Origin: Owenia fusiformis
Lineage: Eukaryota; Annelida; Polychaeta; Sabellida; Oweniidae
Reading direction: 5' to 3'
DNA length: 64,000 bases
Assembly (NCBI GenBank): GCA_903813345.2
Contig: CAIIXF020000003.1
Coordinates: 9,814,218-9,878,217, forward strand
Numbering within the stretch: position 1 is the first letter of the stretch; each line of letters starts with the position of its first letter. This document shows positions 21,041 to 32,614 of the stretch, one piece after another. The notes under the pieces were generated by a model. The model was not told the origin of the DNA, searched no databases, and saw only the letters and a program-made list of their open reading frames with translations. The position numbers were made by a program, and so were the translations under genes.

Positions 21041-22533
21041 TATTCAACTTATTCTATCGTTTTACTTAATTTTAGCTTTATAGCTTTTTTAAAAGGGGCC
21101 ATACTGTAGTTGTTCTGTAAAAACCCGAGCCTTTTTTGTAACATTATACTCGTGGGTACAATCGTAAAATATCTTACCTGAATGACAAATGATAACAGGT
21201 AAATAGTATTTTAAAAGTGCTTACCTCAAGTTTGAGTAGATTATGTTTACACAAACTTGATCGATATTGATAAAATAAAAATATTGGCATATCAAATAGT
21301 ATATTGCAGTGATAAAATATGTTGAGTACGAAACTATTTATCAGAACATACTCGTAACACTGCCCTAAAGCAGAGACTATCGAGGGCGAACGTAATACCC
21401 AGAACGTTCGCAAATTGGTTCGGTCGCGAATGACTTCAAATGTGCTCATTGGGCGCTTGCTTTTGAGATCTCGAATACAGACGTGGACTAGGAACTAAAA
21501 TGAACACCTTGCATAAACTCGTACTTGTAGTCGTTTACATTTAAAAACTTTATAACCGAATGCCGTGGTCTCTCTGGACTTCCTCACCAGGGTGCAAAAT
21601 TCCTAGTTTTACTTTTATGGCTTTTCTGTCAAGGAGCAAAAGTCGCGATCCAAATTTTGAGGTGAGAAATGCAGGCTCTAGGACTGACCCTAGCTTTGTT
21701 TGAGTTGAAACCCTTGCTTTAATGATCAAAATATCCAAAGAATCCCCCTTGTTGATACGATGCAAAGCAATTTAAACAGGTTGGCATATTTTTCGATCTT
21801 ATCCCAACATGGTGGAACATCCTAGCTTGAAATCACTGAAATATATTCATCCCCAATGTGAAATGCATTCAAACATGCGTGTTAAAAAACCTAAACCTGA
21901 CATTGAAAATGAGAAGCATTGAGAAAATGAACCCTCAAAGCACTAAAATCGTTTTATCAATTATCATGAATATCAGGTTTTAAACAATGCACCGAATGTC
22001 AGAAAATCAATACAGATTTGACATCAAACGTTGCGTTGAACCAAAATTTAAAAAAGGTACAAAAGGAAAATTGATCATACTAATTTTTATTTTTTATCTA
22101 TTTAATCAAAGGCCGAATAAATTTTCTCATCTTGAATTATAGTATTTTTTAATCTTTTATTTTTTAAAATTGAAAGAGGTGAGACTAGTTTTTATCTTTG
22201 ACACTACCAGAAGTGGAGACATATTGTGAGTCCTTTTGTAGATGGTGGTCACTGGTTTGTTTCGGCGTTCGGCGGTTTGTGTTCGGCGTCTATAACAAAC
22301 GGCAGGTTGTGACATTCTACATGTTGATGCCTGGTTTAGATTGCTTACTACGTGAGGACTATTTTGCAAGCTTTGAAATTTTAGAAGAGATCTATCGATC
22401 AAATTGTTTTGTAAGTAACATGTCATTATGAATTAGAAGGTTTTAGGGTTATTTAAGGATGTATAATGCCTGCCATTAACGCTTTAATGGATCAAGAGTT
22501 TTCGTGAAAAAATATTAAAAGACTTCCACTTAC
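21041..22533. other. Unassigned intronic sequence
   Basis: Three or four ORFs of 70-90 codons occur on both strands, but none shows a domain or good splice context. No repeats recognised. Confidence 0.45.
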
Positions 22534-22944
22534 CAAGTATTCCATATTGGAGGAGCCCTCCTTCCGTCTTGCTGTATTATGTGTGTCTAAGATTATTTTA
22601 ATCTCCTCTTCAGTAACAACAGTGTCATGTGGTACAAGCGATCTTTTCTCTCTTCCAGCGCCTTGGTCATCACTTTCTGCCATATACACAATTGAGGATT
22701 TTTCAAACTGACTTTTCATCCATTCTAAATCGGTAGTTCTATCCTTAATTTTTGTGTATCGATTTAGAGGTGATGGGTATTTTGGATTTTGAGGTATATC
22801 TATTTCTATGTTTTTCAATGTTGAATCCGGAGTGTTATGCACAACTATTACTACGGCATTTGAGATTCCTTCTTCTTTCTGATCAGCAAACCGAGATTGC
22901 CCCAACCGCACTAGAACCACGATTACAAAACTAAAAAACAACAT
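22534..22944 (-). CDS. CAP gene, exon 1: signal peptide, propeptide and CAP start
   Basis: The chosen start, ATG at 22944, opens with the hydrophobic signal sequence MLFFSFVIVVLVRLGQS. A propeptide of about 80 residues follows, ending in the furin-type site REKR-S. Then come TEEEIKIILDTHNTARR, the CAP opening helix with its conserved H-N-x-x-R, and NMEYL at the donor TTG/GTAAGT (phase 0). The frame is open further upstream to an ATG at 23112, but that would bury the signal peptide about 57 residues inside. A TATA box at 23128-23121 would also place transcription start after it, so the inner ATG is preferred. The next exon is about 13 kb away and joins in frame to make MEYL-RWNAEL. Confidence 0.85.
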
Positions 22945-23120
22945 TTTCAATCCTAGATTCAAAATCTCATCAACTTGTTTAACTTTTAAGTTCCTTTTCT
23001 CCTCTGTGAGTTTATGTTTTGGAATGTGACCAATGTATGGAATTAAATGTTCGTATTCTATTCCATTTATATACTCTCCTCTGTTATCTTTGTCTGCTAT
23101 AGCCTCCATCATAAACGGGA

Positions 23121-23128
23121 TTTATATA
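23121..23128 (-). promoter_or_regulatory. TATA box of the CAP gene
   Basis: TATATAAA reads on the minus strand, about 180 bp upstream of the preferred ATG at 22944. A start site 25-30 bp downstream would fall near 23095, inside the upstream open frame. This supports translation from 22944. Confidence 0.55.
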
Positions 23129-24876
23129 CGAATTTTATTTATGATTAATCTACTTCCTATATTTTATGATATCCCTATTAGCGACTTACGTGGGATCATG
23201 TATCAGCACATTTGAACTCAGATTTATGAATCGAAGGCATGTAAATCGCGTTGGCATTGACATTGAACTAGATAATTACATGATGGATGTTTTTTGCGGT
23301 AATTTTGTTGTAAGTTTTTTTTCCCGATAATCACTCAACTGTCATTTTTTCCCAGGGTATCTCCTAAATTTACTTTAGTATTACTTGCATTAATTGTTCC
23401 ATGTTCAGGGTGCTATGACCTTATCTTTCTTTGTAATACTTGTAATGGATTATTTCATGCTTTAATAAAATAACTAAGACATCAACCATTTATTTCTTGT
23501 TTTCCCCTAATATTCCTTGTGTAATATAATCAAATTACACGTTGATTTAAAACGGAACTACTTCCTTCCGGGTTCTCCGTCATGTATTTCTATGCGACTT
23601 CTACAAGTTTCTAAGTCTAAGTTTACTTTTTGGAAGAAGCTTGTTCAGTTTGGTGCACTGTAATAAAAGAGAGTTAGTTTAAAGTCCAACAATAAACTGA
23701 AGCAAAAACAGGAATCTCACTTCTGTTACATTAAAAAAGAATATAAATATATAAGTAGCAAATGATAGCAGACATGCAACTAACGCTCTAAATTGAAAAA
23801 GCAATACCGGAATACCGAAAACCAATACTAATACCAAATCTTACATATAATATCAATTCAACATTAGAGAAGTATTCTAGACAAACAAATATGGACGGAT
23901 TTTTTTTGCACAGGATATGTTTTACTTTTAAAGGTCAGCGTAACTTAAATACCAACTAGTAACTCGAAGATAAAACTTGAGTTTCCCCGTTGAGCGATAT
24001 TTCCGGTAATATCTGTAAACTCCATAAACATACAAATATCACGGTACAAATGGAATAGTTTGAAATAAGAGATAATGCAATAGAAAAGGCAGAAGATGAA
24101 TGGTGAGGCATGAGGTAAATTTTGAATTGTACAAAAATGTACACATTTTAAAGAGATATTAAACTGCGTAGATTTGTGTTTTACAACATCTCGACCTACA
24201 TTTAACAACACGGCATTACGGCAAGCTGATTGAAATGAAATCTAACCGGGTCTGGTCTTTTAAATAAAGAAATAACTTAAACAAAGTAGTAGATATGTGA
24301 AATGCATGTCAACATTTTTCTTAAATATCAAGATATTTGTCTTGAAAATGACAGAATCATTCATCTGAGAACTGAATTCCTCACACTCAAAGGTTGAATC
24401 AGCTGTCCGTTCTAGCACTGTCTACTCAAATGAACCCAAATGTTTGATACAATGGACTGCAGTCAATGGTCACTCATATGATATCGATAAACTTTCTAAA
24501 CTAAATGAATAGCTTCAAAAAGTAATAATAGCAAACATATTATTGGACTAGGTCAACTATAAAACTATATTTTAGAGTAGATTTTCATAAAGAATAACAT
24601 ACTTGCATTAATTATACTCGTAGTTTGTAGATTAAAGTAATGTGTACATGTATTATGTTTGATAAATGATGTATCCGTCGTTTCAATTTTATGACAACAT
24701 TACACATTTTACAGTTCAACTGGAATATAAAGGTGTTTTATGGGGTTTTCATGAATGAAAATATCTCGTTGAATAGATTTTAAAACATACGAGGTGAATA
24801 CCATTATATTTGGATTTGAGAGTCATTTTATGCATCTATTATACCCAATACAGGAGAAATGCGTTATTTATCTACT
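23129..24876. other. Unassigned intronic/intergenic sequence
   Basis: No gene or repeat recognised. Overlapping minus-strand frames near 23945-24211 have no motif. Confidence 0.45.
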
Positions 24877-24882
24877 TTTATT
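24877..24882 (-). terminator. Possible poly(A) signal
   Basis: AATAAA on the minus strand within GCAATAAAAGTAG, about 90 bp beyond the stop of the frame at 24969-25307. Confidence 0.35.
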
Positions 24883-24968
24883 GCACATTTACGTATTATT
24901 AAATAATTCTTAATATTTAGATTATTTAAGGTTGACTGATTATATTGGTTAACAATTAATCCAGTAAT

Positions 24969-25307
24969 TCATGAGTAATTATTAAAGTACTCAGATACCA
25001 TCAGGAATTCTTTATCATGTCTTCCTATTCGCTCTGTATCATATTCAACTGACGATCGAGGACTTTCCATTTCAATAACAAATTCAAATTCAATGATAAG
25101 TCTTTTAATTTTTTGTACCAAAGAGCCGATGTTCCCATGTAAACCCAAATACATTTGTTTATTTCTCACAATTCCTCTTTGAAGTTTTAATATTCTGTCA
25201 TACCTGTGTACTTTATCTCTCGCTGAGTTATCTCCTTCCCGTTCCGATTTGCATGTCATAACATGAACAAGTTTGACCTCATCTAAAGTCATATCAGATG
25301 CTTCTGG
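24969..25307 (-). CDS. Hypothetical terminal exon
   Basis: A minus-strand frame of about 112 residues is open from a possible acceptor AAAATCCAG near 25308 to a stop at 24969. It contains charged, helix-like stretches: SDMTLDEVKLVHVM, RYDRILKLQRGIVRNKQ, LHGNIGSLVQKIKRLIIEFEF. No family was recognised. In favour of a gene: balanced composition in an AT-rich setting and an AATAAA downstream. Against: a weak pyrimidine tract, a stop just upstream and no identified partner exons. It lies in PAN-A intron 2, upstream of the CAP gene on the same strand. It could also be a remnant of a mobile element. Confidence 0.35.
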   Translation of the reverse strand, partial: PEASDMTLDEVKLVHVMTCKSEREGDNSARDKVHRYDRILKLQRGIVRNKQMYLGLHGNIGSLVQKIKRLIIEFEFVIEMESPRSSVEYDTERIGRHDKEFLMVSEYFNNYS

Positions 25308-27595
25308 ATTTTAATTTGGACTTAATATTTAAACCACAAGGCCTCGCGTGAACTATATGAGCGAATGCCAAGATAAATTAATAAACACTATCAAATGTAG
25401 TATGTATACTTGTACACTTGAAAGTCTAATCAAAAACTCATAAGCCAACGTTCAAAATATGTTTATAACATATTTGCACGATTTCTTGGCAGCTTTATAT
25501 GCTATATGACCACTTTCTTCAAGATGACCTTAACGTATTACCCGCATTTGATAAACTTCAAATGACTGAATCGCTGTGCTTATTCATTCAATTCCTTAAA
25601 AGATGTATTCATATATCCGAGTGCTGTATTGCATATTAAAAAACATGACTTACCTTTTATCATACATCCATAATGTTCGTAAACATTCAAATATGCATTA
25701 ATAAAGTGATCTGCTAGTAATATACACATTTTTTCATTTTTTCACGAACCCCTGCATATTTTGAATAAAATGTGAAAACTATTTTGAGAGACATATCTTG
25801 CTTTATGGCATATTTAAAAACAGCTCATGATATATTCCCATACATAAAGTGTCCCGGTTGTTTCATATTTTTCCAATTTCAAGCCAATCTCCTTTGTGAA
25901 CTTTATGAATTTCAAGGCATTATGATTCAATTTTAAGTTTAGGTACATGCCTGTCATTTCTCCTATTGTCCTGTTTTTTTACCTTTTAGTTTATGTCTCC
26001 ATTTTCAACACGACCATCGTTATATTTTCTGATATCTATGGCTGTACTGACTGAGATCTTCTGCCCGTTTTGAAAATGTGGGAACTCAAATACTACAAGT
26101 TTGGCTGATCCTTTTTATCAAACAAAATATTCTTTACAAATAAGGTCCTAATAAAGTTGTTTAGACTTTTCAAAGTCTGCCTGTGAATAAAGTCTCACTA
26201 AGTAAATATTTGTAAACGAGTGATTCCCTCCAAAACCAAGATCATGCACTTGTTAAAACAAAAAGGCATAAATGTAATATTTTGGTGTGTTGAAATGCGG
26301 GAAAATCAGAAATCGCTGGGAAATTGAGTTTGAAATGGAGGAATAAAAAAACAAGCAGAAAGTTTAAACACGGGCTTACTCTATGGGAACTGAGTATTAT
26401 TCACTGGGTGGACTTAACTTAAAAAACTTCACAAAGTATTCATATGTGAATCATTAATGCAGGTCTATTTAGTTATCAGGATTTGTGAGGATTTAATCGA
26501 GACACCATTGAAAAGAGGGTTTCTATGAATGACACTACAGGCTTTCTTATATAAACATTTATGGTGCATCATGGTGAATCATAGTGTCCTAAATCACGAC
26601 ACTTTTAAAAAGGTTGATTCATCGTTGAACATACCTTTAAATTGTGAAGAAAGTCACAGGATAAGGAGGTTTGATTAACAGCACTGCTAAATACTCAATT
26701 TCTATTATGCAAAGCTTGAGCAATTTTAAAAAGAAACATATTCTATTTTGATGTCCTATTACACCACGACATATTGATAAAGTTAAAGTCTTACTGCAGA
26801 CTATGATTATCAAAATATCAAGAAATTTGAAGCAATACTTTCTCTCAGGGAAAACTTGACAAGCGTTGTAAAAATCGGTTATATGCGCCGTTAATCTGCC
26901 ACCTACTTATACCCTACATCCCTTACATTGCTCCATTTGAAAATTCGTTTATTTATTTTAAACAATATTCAACATATCTAAACTCACTTTCATGACAATT
27001 TGAAAATGTGGACTTTTATTTCATTGAAAGTTTCATTTAACTCGTTGAAAGGTTCATTTAATCAAACGCATATGAAAATATTGATTTGATTTTCCTATGA
27101 AGCTAAAATTGCACTTATATTCGTTTCATTCAATTTCAAATTTGATACGTCTACCCTCTCAAACGCATGCATAGAATATGTAGTCATGCTACGGTAAAAA
27201 TTGGTAAAATTACAATACAAATCGCACCTAGCTTAAAATAATATAAACTTTTGCTGAATAGTGAGTACACACAAGAACCTTGCATGTGAGCATTCGATTG
27301 AAAACAAATTCCCTGGTCAGTTTTTTAACCATTTCTTTCAACTTTTAAAAAATGTAAATAACTCGTACACTGAAATCTGTATATCCGAACGCCTCTCTAA
27401 TCCGAACATCTATCAATGCTAACAATTTTCTCAGTCTCATTTGTAATCTCTCATTGACTTGCATATTTATAGCGCCTTGGAATGTGAACACCTACTGATC
27501 TGAACCCATTTGGCCTGTGACAGAGGCATACGGATTACTGTACATTTTACATGTTAAAAGGAGCCGTGTCTGTAATCCTCATCTTCAATAACGAT
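25308..27595. other. Unassigned intronic sequence
   Basis: AT-rich throughout; no ORF with a motif and no repeat seen. Confidence 0.5.
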
Positions 27596-27600
27596 ATTCT

Positions 27601-29921
27601 CACGGTGACCAAGAGTTAACAGTGCAAATCGGCCCGGTCGTGTTTTTTTAAACTCTTTAGTCGTGTTTTGTAAGAACATGGGATGCGACATTCGATAGAA
27701 TGGAGCAAAATGGTAAGAATATTCTATATTTTACAAACTTACATATCTTGACTTCTACCTAAGATGTTCTTCTTCATACCTACGAATCTATTTTGGGGAT
27801 AAATCCATCATACTTCATATCAATCGCAATTATATACCAAAAGTGCCAGAAATATGTACTTAATTTGCATTTAGTGTTATTTAATCAAGTTTAAACAGAC
27901 AATCCATTCAACAACGTGGAATAATATTCACTACTCTAAAGATCGTGTAAATATTTTAACTGTATTTATCTTAAAATTGCGATAAATGACCGTAAATGTA
28001 GAAAGTGGAGTTAACTATGGAGAAGGGACAATATAACGTCATGGACGTGTCTTATAATAAGCATGTTAACGTTTTGGAATTGTAAAGATAACGTTTTAGA
28101 CGTGATAAAATTAACGACTTTGAATTGTCTTGTAATATTGTTCACATTGACCATGTTTTTTTGCTTAATAATTTGTCTGTGCTTCTGAAAATAATCGTAT
28201 TAGTACTTTGAAGATAAGTGTTTGTACTTCATGACTATTCACATATTTTGTAATTTCAGTTCCTCGGAATAAGTGCAGAGCCACGAGTGCTCTTTCAAAA
28301 GCGCTCATAAGAACACTTTCCTTGAACATTATGACAAGGTTCATCCGACTGATCTGTTCAGAATTGACATCCCTATCCACGATCTAGTACTAAAATAAAT
28401 TGAAAAACTAAATTCTTACTATCTCGTATTTCTGCTAGAAGTTAAAACTCAAAAAGTATCTTCTTAATCAATAATATAATTTATAGTTTATGTTGGTTTT
28501 ATAATAATTTGCGGGCCTAGTGCGACACACACTATTAACCAGAAACAAATAGTATGCATTATTACACAAGCAGATCCCCACCATCTGTTCATGGTTTAGT
28601 ATAAAACACGGGAATATACATTATGTGTCACCCGTTTATTGTAATCTGTAGTCAAGATATGAATAAATAAGAATAAATAAAAAAGACAGATATATGATTT
28701 AACAAGATCAACAGATGTTGTAATTTAATTCGCTAGAAAACTATGTTACAGTACAGTTCATAGATCACTCATAGAACGATAGCAGCATATGTAGCGTTTT
28801 TACCTATTGCAATTTGAAAATTAAAATTGAAATTGTATTGCATTGTGTGAGGCGAATTAGGGAATAACATCGAATCAAATTGTTAAAAATCCTGAGGCAA
28901 ACCTAATAGATATTGAGCATACGATTTTAATAACGGTGGAGTTATTCCTTACATTGGTGATCACATAAACTTGTATATGCATTAACATGTAATGCATCAC
29001 AAACTAAACATTTCCTCTCATTTTAAATAAATTTATTTACGTTCATGACAGGGAAAGGTGAGTTTAAGGCCAATAGGGACGTTTTAAAACGTATTTGAGG
29101 CAAATTCAAAAATAGCAACGAGCCATTTAATGAGCGACAGGGCAATTAAAAAATAATATGACTGGTAAAATTTTCAAAATGACGAGCGACAAGGCAAAGC
29201 TCGCTTGCAATAACCATGCGTGTCTGATTCTAACCATTTTGATTTAAGTATCAAATTCGGTAGTGATCCCATAGATTAATCTTGACATATTATGTCGTAC
29301 ATTTGATTATTGTTAATCATTTATAATTAAGATAGTGTCACTCAGACAACAACTTCTTCCACATTGTGATCATTTTTTGGGGAAATACATAATGTTAATT
29401 GTGCTGTTTCCCACTTCCAAATCGTTAAACCTCGATGTCCCTACACGTCTAGAACGTTTCACTAACAGGTCAACGTCATTAACCGCAATCTTTTCAACAC
29501 GTCTAAAGAGTTTAATCTAAAAAATATTATTCGGTCAATTGCTACTTATTTAAGCTCTTCTAACTTTTGATTTTCGCACATATTGTGAATGCTTTCCTTA
29601 TGAATCGATGTATTCATTGAATACAAGTCAGGCAAGTGATTTTCAGGCAAAAATATGTATAACACTGACAGAATTGCTCATTTCCCGATATAACAAGACT
29701 ATAGCATACGATTCGTGCAAATAACACGTTTACGAATACCTGAAGTTAAGATATATAGTATGGAAAGCAATATAAATTACTTACTTTTACATAAAGTCAA
29801 GTGACAGCAATTTCATGACCAAATTTATCAACCTACCTCTCAAATTTTCAAAAAAACACGACTAAAGAGTTTAAAAAAACACGACCGGGCCGATTTGCAC
29901 TGTTAACTCTTGGTCACCGTG
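27601..29921. mobile_element. 2321-bp element with 69-bp perfect inverted ends and 5-bp target duplication
   Basis: The ends start CACGGTGACCAAGAG and are identical in inverse over about 69 bp, including GCAAATCGGCCCGGTCGTG and AAACTCTTTAGTCGTG. ATTCT flanks both sides (27596-27600 and 29922-29926). A CAC start with a 5-bp duplication is the pattern of Transib/RAG-like transposons, and CACGGTG differs by one base from the RAG heptamer CACAGTG. No transposase motif was recognised inside, so the superfamily is inference. Identical ends suggest recent insertion. Confidence 0.85.
28165..28386 (-). CDS. Hypothetical ORF inside the 27601-29921 element
   Basis: A minus-strand frame of about 73 residues, open after a TAG at 28387-28389, reads NSEQISRMNLVIMFKESV, then SAFERALVALHLFRGTEI. 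It looks helical and non-repetitive, unlike most frames nearby, but matches no family I know. It may be a fragment of the element's own gene or a captured exon. No initiator or splice site is convincing. Confidence 0.25.
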
Positions 29922-30109
29922 ATTCTGCAATTTAAAGACTTGACCTACTTTAGTTACTTAAAGGCAACATTTAAGCGGTCCAGATTAAAAAATCTAACAT
30001 TTAAATAGTTAAGACGAGTTGAGTGTAGCTCTCTGAAGTATAGGTTTGTCCACTTGTAACGCTAATATTGGCGTAAAATTCATTTTAAATTTATAGTCTA
30101 AATTCACAC

Positions 30110-30275
30110 AGGAGTAGCATGATTGGGGTGGCATGAATATTCTTTGTAATTTGGGACGTTATGGTTTGCTCCATTGAACTATAAGTTACTATGACAGCCG
30201 ATACAGCGTCAAGCATAAATATATCTTAGTCATATATTTAAGATGGTTACTGAAAAAAATCATGCTACTCCTGTA
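30110..30275. repeat. Small inverted repeat
   Basis: ACAGGAGTAGCATGATT at about 30108 is inverted as AATCATGCTACTCCTGT at about 30258. This is possibly a short MITE abutting the next element; ends not resolved. Confidence 0.5.
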
Positions 30276-30295
30276 AAATTTTGGATATAGACATT

Positions 30296-31961
30296 CACGG
30301 GGGATAAGCAAAACGAGGGCGAAGCCACGGACTGCGACTCGCGTAACTTTACACCGCAGCCCAGCGCCAAAATGGAGGGACATCCTGCAGTGCCTTCTGC
30401 TTCTTCTGACAAAATAGAGAAATCCAGGTATTTTAAATGCTATCGTAGTGTCTAATCGGTGACCAAAATATTACTCTGTATCTACTGTTGGTCTGTAGAT
30501 AAGAAAATAAGCAGTTGTCCAGATCAAGCTAAAACAGTAGCAAAGTTCTGATTTTACCTGTAAAATATGTGCATATTATTTAATTTACTATACATTTGAA
30601 AGGAGTTTTAACACGTTTCTGATATCTAAAGGTTAGTTGAGGCTCCGAGTATAATTCGTGAAAATGATTTGATAATAGAATGTGTTCATGAGGAGAAAAT
30701 TAGATTCAAACTGCGCATTCATAGTGGACGCAGTCCAGTAAACAAAGCTATTTCAACAATGCAACACAGCCTCCATTGATATTCTAAGTAACGCAGTCCA
30801 GCCGCGAACACGAAATAAATAAGATAGTGTAAACTATATTCCTACGCTATTATTGTTTCAGGAAAAGAAAAGTCAGCATCCAGATTATCATTCAAAGTTA
30901 CGTTGATTAACATATATCTATTACCTGAATCAATGTCCCAAATTGCTATATTGTATCGTTTAAGACCTAGAAATATGGCAATTCAATAGCGTATTTGGCA
31001 GAACAGTCGAGCGCAAGATGACAACGTAATATGTTTATAACAAACCAATTTGTGGATAGGGTTAAATATATAGATAATTGGATAGTGGTGAGACTTTTTA
31101 TAAGAAGTAGAAATGCGAAACAATTAACTTTTTGATGATGCAATAAAAGCTGTTGGAGAAGGGTACATTAACTAGTATTTAAGATATCAGGAAAATATCA
31201 AATAATTGGAAAGTTGGTGAGTTAATGTAATTTTGGATGATCTTTCCAACAGTCCATCAATATTGCTAGCGACCATAAATTCATGATTTCAGCTGTATTT
31301 GACAGCTTGTATATATTTGCAGAATGGATTGAGACACGATGTAGGTCTATTAAAATAGCCCTTTATATTCAATTTTGTCCAAAGTTGCTCCATTTCGGCC
31401 ACACCTGTACTCACATTGTGCTATCTACCTTTGGCTGTGATTGCGTTCAGCTTCAGATATAAAGCAACACTGAGTCGCGGACTGCGTTGGGCAGATGGAT
31501 GGACTGCGACTATTATAAATTCCAATTTTCTATGTAATTGTACGTTTTCCGCTTACCAAATATCACACGAAGATGTAATTGTAACAACAGAACATGAATA
31601 ATTATATTAATTCGATGTCATTTCTGATTCCTTTGTTTAAATCGGTATATTAGGGACAAATATTGAAAAAATTACATTTTTTGTGGCAGATTTCGAATTC
31701 ATTTGTGTTCATGCTAAACTATTGGACAGCCGAGCACCAAGAATGCCATTGCAGATGGAGTATGAATATGTTGATCACCGACTGGAACATACTAGCTATT
31801 CTGTAGAATATCCAAACCAATAATCTACCCCAAATCCTAACATGCCTTCCAAATTAAGTTTGGACTTACTGCCATTGTTCAGCTATAATGCGTTGTAACC
31901 TCGTTTTGAATTACGCGAGTCGCAGTCCGTGGCTTCACCCTCGTTTTGCTTATCCCCCGTG
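30296..31961. mobile_element. 1666-bp element with CAC ends and 5-bp target duplication
   Basis: The ends CACGGGGGATAAGCAAAACG and the inverse CGTTTTGCTTATCCCCCGTG pair over about 51 bp with few mismatches, including CACGGACTGCGACTCGCG. ACATT flanks both sides (30291-30295, 31962-31966). The motif GGACTGCG recurs internally (about 30732, 30788, 31480, 31500), perhaps as transposase-binding subterminal repeats. No coding region was recognised. It shares the CACGG start and 5-bp duplication with 27601-29921. Confidence 0.85.
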
Positions 31962-31966
31962 ACATT

Positions 31967-32261
31967 GCAAAGTAGAAGTTTGAGAGAAAATAAGCTTTAC
32001 TTATTGAAAACCTGTAATTGTCACACGTTTGTTTATATTTTTATCGGTCCATATTTGCATTACCATTCTTTCAAGTTCTAATAATTACATAACATAATGT
32101 CTATGTCAATGTTTATAACTATATTCTGGTTCAATTTAAGACAAAATTACAAATACTACCCTAGTTGATTACAAACACTACTACACATTTTAAAACATGA
32201 ACTCAAATATCGTTTCACGGGTTATAATTTGCTAAATTGATTTAATTAATTTTGACCATTC
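31967..32261. other. Unassigned intronic sequence
   Basis: No feature recognised. Confidence 0.5.
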
Positions 32262-32614
32262 GTTGGCCAAAATATCCATTAAAATGTTTTGACACTTACC
32301 AATTCAAACAGAATTTCATATTTATTGACAAATTAATGTTCATTCACCCTTGAACATTTTTAAACTGAGTTTACTCATTTATAAAGTAGAATTCTGAATA
32401 ATTACAAATATATGCATCATGAATAATTTCATATACAAGAATTGCAAACTATTGACTTCTGGAGTTTAAGGTACTGTCTTACTCGTTTGTATTGCAGAGA
32501 GATTTTGCAACTTATTATTAACTTACTATTTCCGTACAACATATAACTTATGAAGCGTTTGATAACATCATAATTATTGCGCATCTCTATACTTCCCGCT
32601 ATACTTCCATGCCA

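Noticed and set aside
22945-23112. Upstream start of the CAP gene at 23112
   Set aside because: It would bury a clear signal peptide, and the TATA box at 23121-23128 implies transcription begins inside this stretch.
27601-27660. Complete RAG recombination signal (heptamer plus nonamer)
   Set aside because: No ACAAAAACC-like nonamer at 12 or 23 bp from CACGGTG; only the heptamer likeness stands.
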